Below, one piece after another: positions 59,441 to 64,000 of a stretch of DNA of 64,000 nt. Position 1 is the stretch's first letter, and each line of letters starts with the position of its first letter. The notes beneath the pieces were generated by a model. The model ran no database searches and was not told the origin of the DNA. It saw only the letters and a list, made by a program, of their open reading frames with translations. The DNA is from Lichtheimia corymbifera B2541 (taxonomy: Eukaryota; Mucoromycota; Mucoromycetes; Mucorales; Lichtheimiaceae). The DNA lies in contig JNEU01000599.1 in assembly GCA_000697475.1 (NCBI GenBank), forward strand, positions 35,519-99,518. Reading direction: 5' to 3'. The position numbers and the translations under genes were made by a program.

Positions 59441-61681
59441 TTACAAAGCGTAACGGAATTTGGGATGCTTGTCGTAAAGTCGATCGCCGCTTTGGACTTC
59501 GGATAAATCAGTCGAATCTGGTTTACCATATTCACGGTCACGACGATCGTTCTCTCGCTTGAGCAAGAAACGAAGCAATGCTGCCGCAATAAATGCTAGG
59601 CACATGAACACCAAACATACTGCATGACCTCTGATATAGCGTGGGCTATCCTCAGTTTTATAGATCTATGAACCCAAAGTAAGCATCATACACATTTACA
59701 TAGGTGTATATAATTTACCTGGGTTCCCAACATACTGAAGCACTATATGTAATAATCGACTCAGTTTATGAGTAATCTCACACAACATGCCATTCTGATA
59801 ACGTTACCTGTGCGATCATGCTTGTCATGCCAATAGCCACACCACGCTTTGTGTGCCCGAGATTATTGTTGGATACCCACGACAAGGTCTATTACGTGTG
59901 AATAAATTAACGACTGCGCTTGAATGTACCGTTGTTACCCGTTTGCACTTACCAGAGGAATGATGGGGTATACACCACAGGCGATCAAAACAGCGCCAGC
60001 GTAACGCACTCCAACATTAAGAGTTGCCAAAAGGAAAATGTATCCAATGATTGCCAAACATGATACGGCCATAATATGATATCCACGCTGCAGAGTGCGA
60101 TCCGAATTCCAAGATACCAACTTTTCCAGTAATCATTAGCCATGGCACTTTTGCAATTATAAATGATGTACTTACAAAGACTAATACACAGGCAGCCCCA
60201 TAGGGAGGAATCGAGAGCAATTGAGCGTTCAGCGCACTGAATCCGAGATCACGAATAATAGTTGGGGCAAAAACAGCATAACTGGCGAGAGCAACATTCA
60301 ATCCAACATAGATCATCACTATTATGCACGTGTAAAAACATCATGGTTATATCCACATGTTCACTGTTAAATCAATGAGGCCTTCATATACGCTACCTGC
60401 TAGCCAATTCTTATAGTCGATTAGCGCTGAAATGAATTGGTGCTTGTCAAATGGCTTGTCATCTGTGTTGCCGCTAGATTGTGTACGCATAACTGCTACG
60501 GCTTTCTCATCCTTAGTCAGCCATCTCCCAGCGGTCTCGGGTCTGAAGAATGAAAAAGGTATACATCCTTTAACACCTTGACCAACATTCTTTCATCCCA
60601 ATGTCGCATCCACTTACAAGTCAGGTAACATTATAAAGCTCAAGAGACCGAGAAAAATCGTTGGCGCAGCTTCGATAATGAAAAGCCATCTATGAAGAGA
60701 ATATGTACCATCCTTCATGAGGAAATCGAATCTCCCAATCATCATCGATGTAGTCTTACCTCCAACCTGAAATCCCATGTGCACCTTCAAGATTAGCGAG
60801 CACTCCATAGGCAATGGCACCTGAAAAGGCACCTGCCAATGTAGATGAGCCAAAATAGAGGGCTACCTATTAGATAGGCCATCAATAATCATCCATCTTC
60901 ACCCTATACTCCCAAACCATATATCATACTCTTGATGCAAGCTCCTCACGCTGATACCAAAATGATAGATACAATGGTGTTGATGGTCCTACACCCGTTT
61001 CGAATGCTCCCAACCAGAAACGACATGCGATCAAACCTGCAGCATTGTTTGTAGCGGCTTGGCTAATACCGAGATGCGTGAATATGCATGATCGTGAAAA
61101 GGTTTGAAGACAGCCATTGGTGCTTACCAAATGGAGCAGATGCCCCATAGAACCATCGTTGCTGAAATCCAACGGGATGGTTTCAATCTGCAACAAAGAA
61201 AAAAGTTCATTATTTGCCGTTTTTGTGATGCTTGGTAAGTTTTACCTCTTCACCATGAGGTTGGACGGGATATGAAAAATAACATATCCTTTCGGTGTCG
61301 CATTAGCCTTACAGCAGTGCTTATGTATATCGCATCTTTGCCTCTGTAACTTACCAGCAAAAAAGATCGTCAATGCAGTATAATAATCGTTGCCACCGAG
61401 ATGCAAATCTTCTTCCGATGTTCCAAGCCGTGCATTGCCGATATTGTTTCGATCAAGACTGAGCATCAAATACAATATGGCGACCCAAGGGATAATACTA
61501 TTTGCGTTCCCACCATCAGTAAGCATCATATAATAGAAAACAATGAAAGTCATCCTACATACCGCAAATCAATCTTGCGCACCAGGCGGCGTTCCACCTG
61601 TTTGAAGGTATCCGGATCTTCCAAATGGTCTGGAGAGGGAGCCACTGCTTCTTCCTTATGTTGCTCTTTTTCTTCAGCCAT
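59441..61681 (-). CDS. MFS transporter, allantoate permease (Dal5/Tna1) type
   Basis: Thirteen exons: 61681-61563, 61497-61355, 61288-61246, 61187-61128, 61062-60930, 60866-60760, 60689-60618, 60542-60397, 60318-60176, 60120-59953, 59888-59808, 59742-59719, 59665-59441, giving 487 residues. Characteristic pieces are RIIPWVAILYLMLSLDRNNI near the first membrane helix, GYVIFHIPSNLMVKR, CRFWLGAFETGVGPSTPLYL, SGAIAYGVLANLEGAHGISG and WLFIIEAAPTIFLG. These match the anion:cation symporter (ACS) branch of MFS, whose members import allantoate, nicotinate, pantothenate or similar carboxylates by proton symport. Twelve membrane segments are expected. The C-terminal tail after LLRFLLKRENDRRDREYG is cytosolic. 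Exon 12 is only 24 bases (CFSMLGTQ). The substrate cannot be assigned; an uptake role for nitrogen-containing acids would fit the nearby AreA-like regulator, but that is speculation. Confidence 0.92.
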
Positions 61682-62699
61682 GGCTTATGTGGTTAGGAAG
61701 GAGGAACAAAAAGTAAAAAGTGAATTATCCGATCTGGGAAAAAGAGAGATGCCTTTCAGGGGCTGTAGATGGGCAATTCAACGCCGAAATCGGTAAATCC
61801 CGTTGACTGATGCCCACCGTCTACGTGTAACATACTAAATAACGATAAATTGTACGTAAAGCCTTTCTGCTCTATTCTGTATATGGTGGATCAAGCCGTT
61901 TATATGTGAATACGTCTGATCATTTTCAAGCAGCTCAAATGCAATTGCAATTTCGGTCACATTTAAATAAGCTGACCAAACATATTTGGGTCATACCTAA
62001 TGGTGTTTTATTACGCGAGGATGGTACGTGAATTGATCATCTTACTATTGTTGTTGTTGCTGTGAATAAATATGGACGATCTTTGTCAGCATGATGATTC
62101 CCATTTCCCTCGACTGGTATCATCAATCCGATACGATTACTCATCAATAGCTTTTCCCTGTTAATGGATTTGAACGTAGCCAATGTTGTAAGCATAATAT
62201 GTATGTTGTTGATTTTGAAAAGTAGTATTGGGCGATGGGCGGTGTATCTTTCATGCGCTGCCCACCTGTGGGAACGAATCGGATTTGTCAGTGTCACCTT
62301 GAGTCATGCTGTTGCACGACCAAACCAACCTTGACAACCGATCAGAATTTATTGCTGCATACGCTCTATCTCATACTGTAACCAAGGGCTAATATCATGC
62401 TGCAATTGATTGATCCCCCACAATGCCAACCGTGTGAATCAGCATATGTAATGGAGGCTTGACTCTTTGACTTGGCGTGGTACTACCAATCATTTACACT
62501 TTGCATTGGGAGGAGAGGCAAACGAAATACAACTCTTCATACGTTCGCGATAGTTACTTTTGAATCAATTTCATCATAAAGCTATCCATGATTGCCTATA
62601 GTAACTTTGAGCAGTCATAGATTTGATCTTACATATGCTAGATCCCCGCATGGCCTGTGCTCAAAGCTCTTTATCAAAATCACATCCCGACTCCCTATC
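61682..62699. other. intergenic region upstream of the MFS gene
   Basis: About 1 kb between the transporter start and repeat copy D. It must hold the transporter promoter (minus strand). Three short spaced TGAATTGATCATC/AATTG-like elements occur but without clear meaning. No gene recognised. Confidence 0.4.
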
Positions 62700-64000
62700 C
62701 CCTTGCTCTCTCTTTCATTTAAATGATCCAATCTCGCTATCCGACATTCAAATCTCTATTTCCCCTTTCAATCCGGAACCCAATCAAGCGATCCACACCC
62801 TGCACAAATGAGCCGAAATTGTTTTGAAGCCAATTTTCATTCAATAGAAATCGAAGAATAAGACATGATATGTAGGGTATTCATAAAAGAACAACATTGC
62901 CAAATGAAGAAGGTATGCGTGAATCATATAGAATCAAGGTGTCATTGTGTCGTTGTATTCTTGGTTGTCCCCCCCCCCGCCATAAGCAATATCATCCAGG
63001 ATCCCCAAAGCAGGTACAGCGTGATTGGACTCAAGCATTCCCAACATCATTCATAGCCGATCAGCCATCCTTCGTCGAGCGATAAAAGGCCTCTTGCAAA
63101 TGCCATTCCAATCCATCATCATCCTCAGCCGTGTTCATATGATACAATCCTTCCTTCCTGCCGACGACGAGACCAAATAACTATAGCAACATTCCAGGAA
63201 TCCCCATATCAGTGCTTGATCGAGTCCATCCACCATAGCCATTGCAAGTCCAATATGCTCATTAGAAAGAGCCCCCAAGTGATTGCTGCTGATATGCTTC
63301 CTTTTCCATACGGCTCGCTGTTGGTCAATCCTTCTTGGTCATTTTCTGTCGCAGATCCATTAGTTAAAGATCACTTGTATTGCCGTGTACTTAAATAGCT
63401 GATATGACACCATCCATAACAATCCATATGTATTAAAGTCGCTGCGCGTGAATAAGGAGGCTGCCTCATACAATGGCTATTTGCTGTTCACGTGAAAAAG
63501 GCTTCAAGGATGTTGCTGCTAGTATGGAGTATAGACCTTGCTAACGACAACTGCTGGAATGAATGCTGTTACGTTTGATGGTGGTTGAGGATCGTACAAG
63601 AGAAGGTGGACTGTCAAGAAACGCGGGTGTTGTGGTAGACTGTGCACACGCCATGGGCTTGCAATCCAGTCCAAGACAGTAGGATCAAGACAGTTGAAGC
63701 ATTGACATGATGGCTTGAAGCAGACCAATCGTTCGCAAGAGCTAGTTGTAGTTGAATGGGGCAACCGTTGAGAATGGGAAGGGGAAGAGACAAGAAGCTG
63801 AGAGAGAGGAAGAAGTGGAAATTAAATTGTTCAGGTACTGCCCTACAAATCCATGCACACTGTACTTGATCCATAATCTTGAGATTGCCACTCTCGAACC
63901 TGAAACTTGCATACAAGATGCTTTACGTCATGCTGATCAACTTTGTCTTGATAATGAACTCATGCTTCATTCAAAGATTTTGAATGGGAGGGTATAATGT
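62700..64000 (+). repeat. dispersed repeat family, copy D (cut by window end)
   Basis: Same order and orientation as copy A. Matching stretches include 62935-62965 (near CATTGTGTCGTTGTATTCTTG), 63525-63790 against 25905-26165, and 63890-63998 against 26270-26390, ending at AATGGGAGGGTATAATGT. The region corresponding to the open frames of copy A is disrupted by stops and indels here. The element continues beyond the window. Confidence 0.65.

Overview
This window looks like nuclear DNA of an early-diverging filamentous fungus, most likely a member of Mucoromycota (Mucorales-like). The evidence is a set of typical fungal genes (Slt2-type MAP kinase, AreA-type GATA factor, Pyc, Vps11, Dbp10, Mrs2), many short introns of about 50-75 bp, CT-rich leaders, and one well-supported minor-spliceosome (U12-type) intron, a class largely lost from Dikarya but kept in some Mucoromycota. 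The species call is inference. I rebuilt the gene models by hand from splice signals, phase consistency and family resemblance. Every multi-exon model listed as a CDS sums to a whole number of codons.

Layout. 0-5 kb: end of an unknown gene, then a 10-exon gene for a low-complexity protein with a C-terminal membrane tail. 5.3-5.8 kb: a small complex I subunit (ESSS/NDUFB11 type) on the minus strand. 8.3-11.2 kb: an intronless gene for a GAR (Gas2-related) microtubule-binding protein. 12.1-15.9 kb: pyruvate carboxylase. 16.1-22.6 kb: three tandem minus-strand MATE-family transporters with shared exon structure. 23.1-30.8 kb: a gene-poor block of nested inverted and tandem repeats. 31.3-36.6 kb: a Pmp3/Sna-type proteolipid, an ACT-domain phosphoserine phosphatase, a small unknown protein and an Mrs2-type Mg2+ channel. 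38.4-43.2 kb: a LARGE/GT49-type glycosyltransferase and, divergently, the cell-wall-integrity MAP kinase. 43.7-46.4 kb: a small frameshifted zinc-finger-like gene and the splicing factor Ecm2/RBM22. 47.6-50.7 kb: two adjacent transcription factors (GATA, forkhead). 50.9-61.7 kb: an AlkB-like dioxygenase, VPS11, DBP10 and an allantoate-permease-type MFS transporter. 62.7-64.0 kb: another copy of the repeat family seen at 23-31 kb, cut by the window end.

I see no operon-like system. The genes are mostly housekeeping or regulatory. The most notable signals are: (1) an AT-AC U12-type intron in VPS11; (2) four GC-AG introns, two of them in sister MATE genes but at different conserved intron positions; (3) an approximately 3-kb imperfect palindrome followed by two periodic repeat arrays (about 160-190 bp and about 328 bp periods) and a perfect 21-bp hairpin; and (4) a 7-bp tandem duplication that breaks an otherwise clean zinc-finger reading frame.
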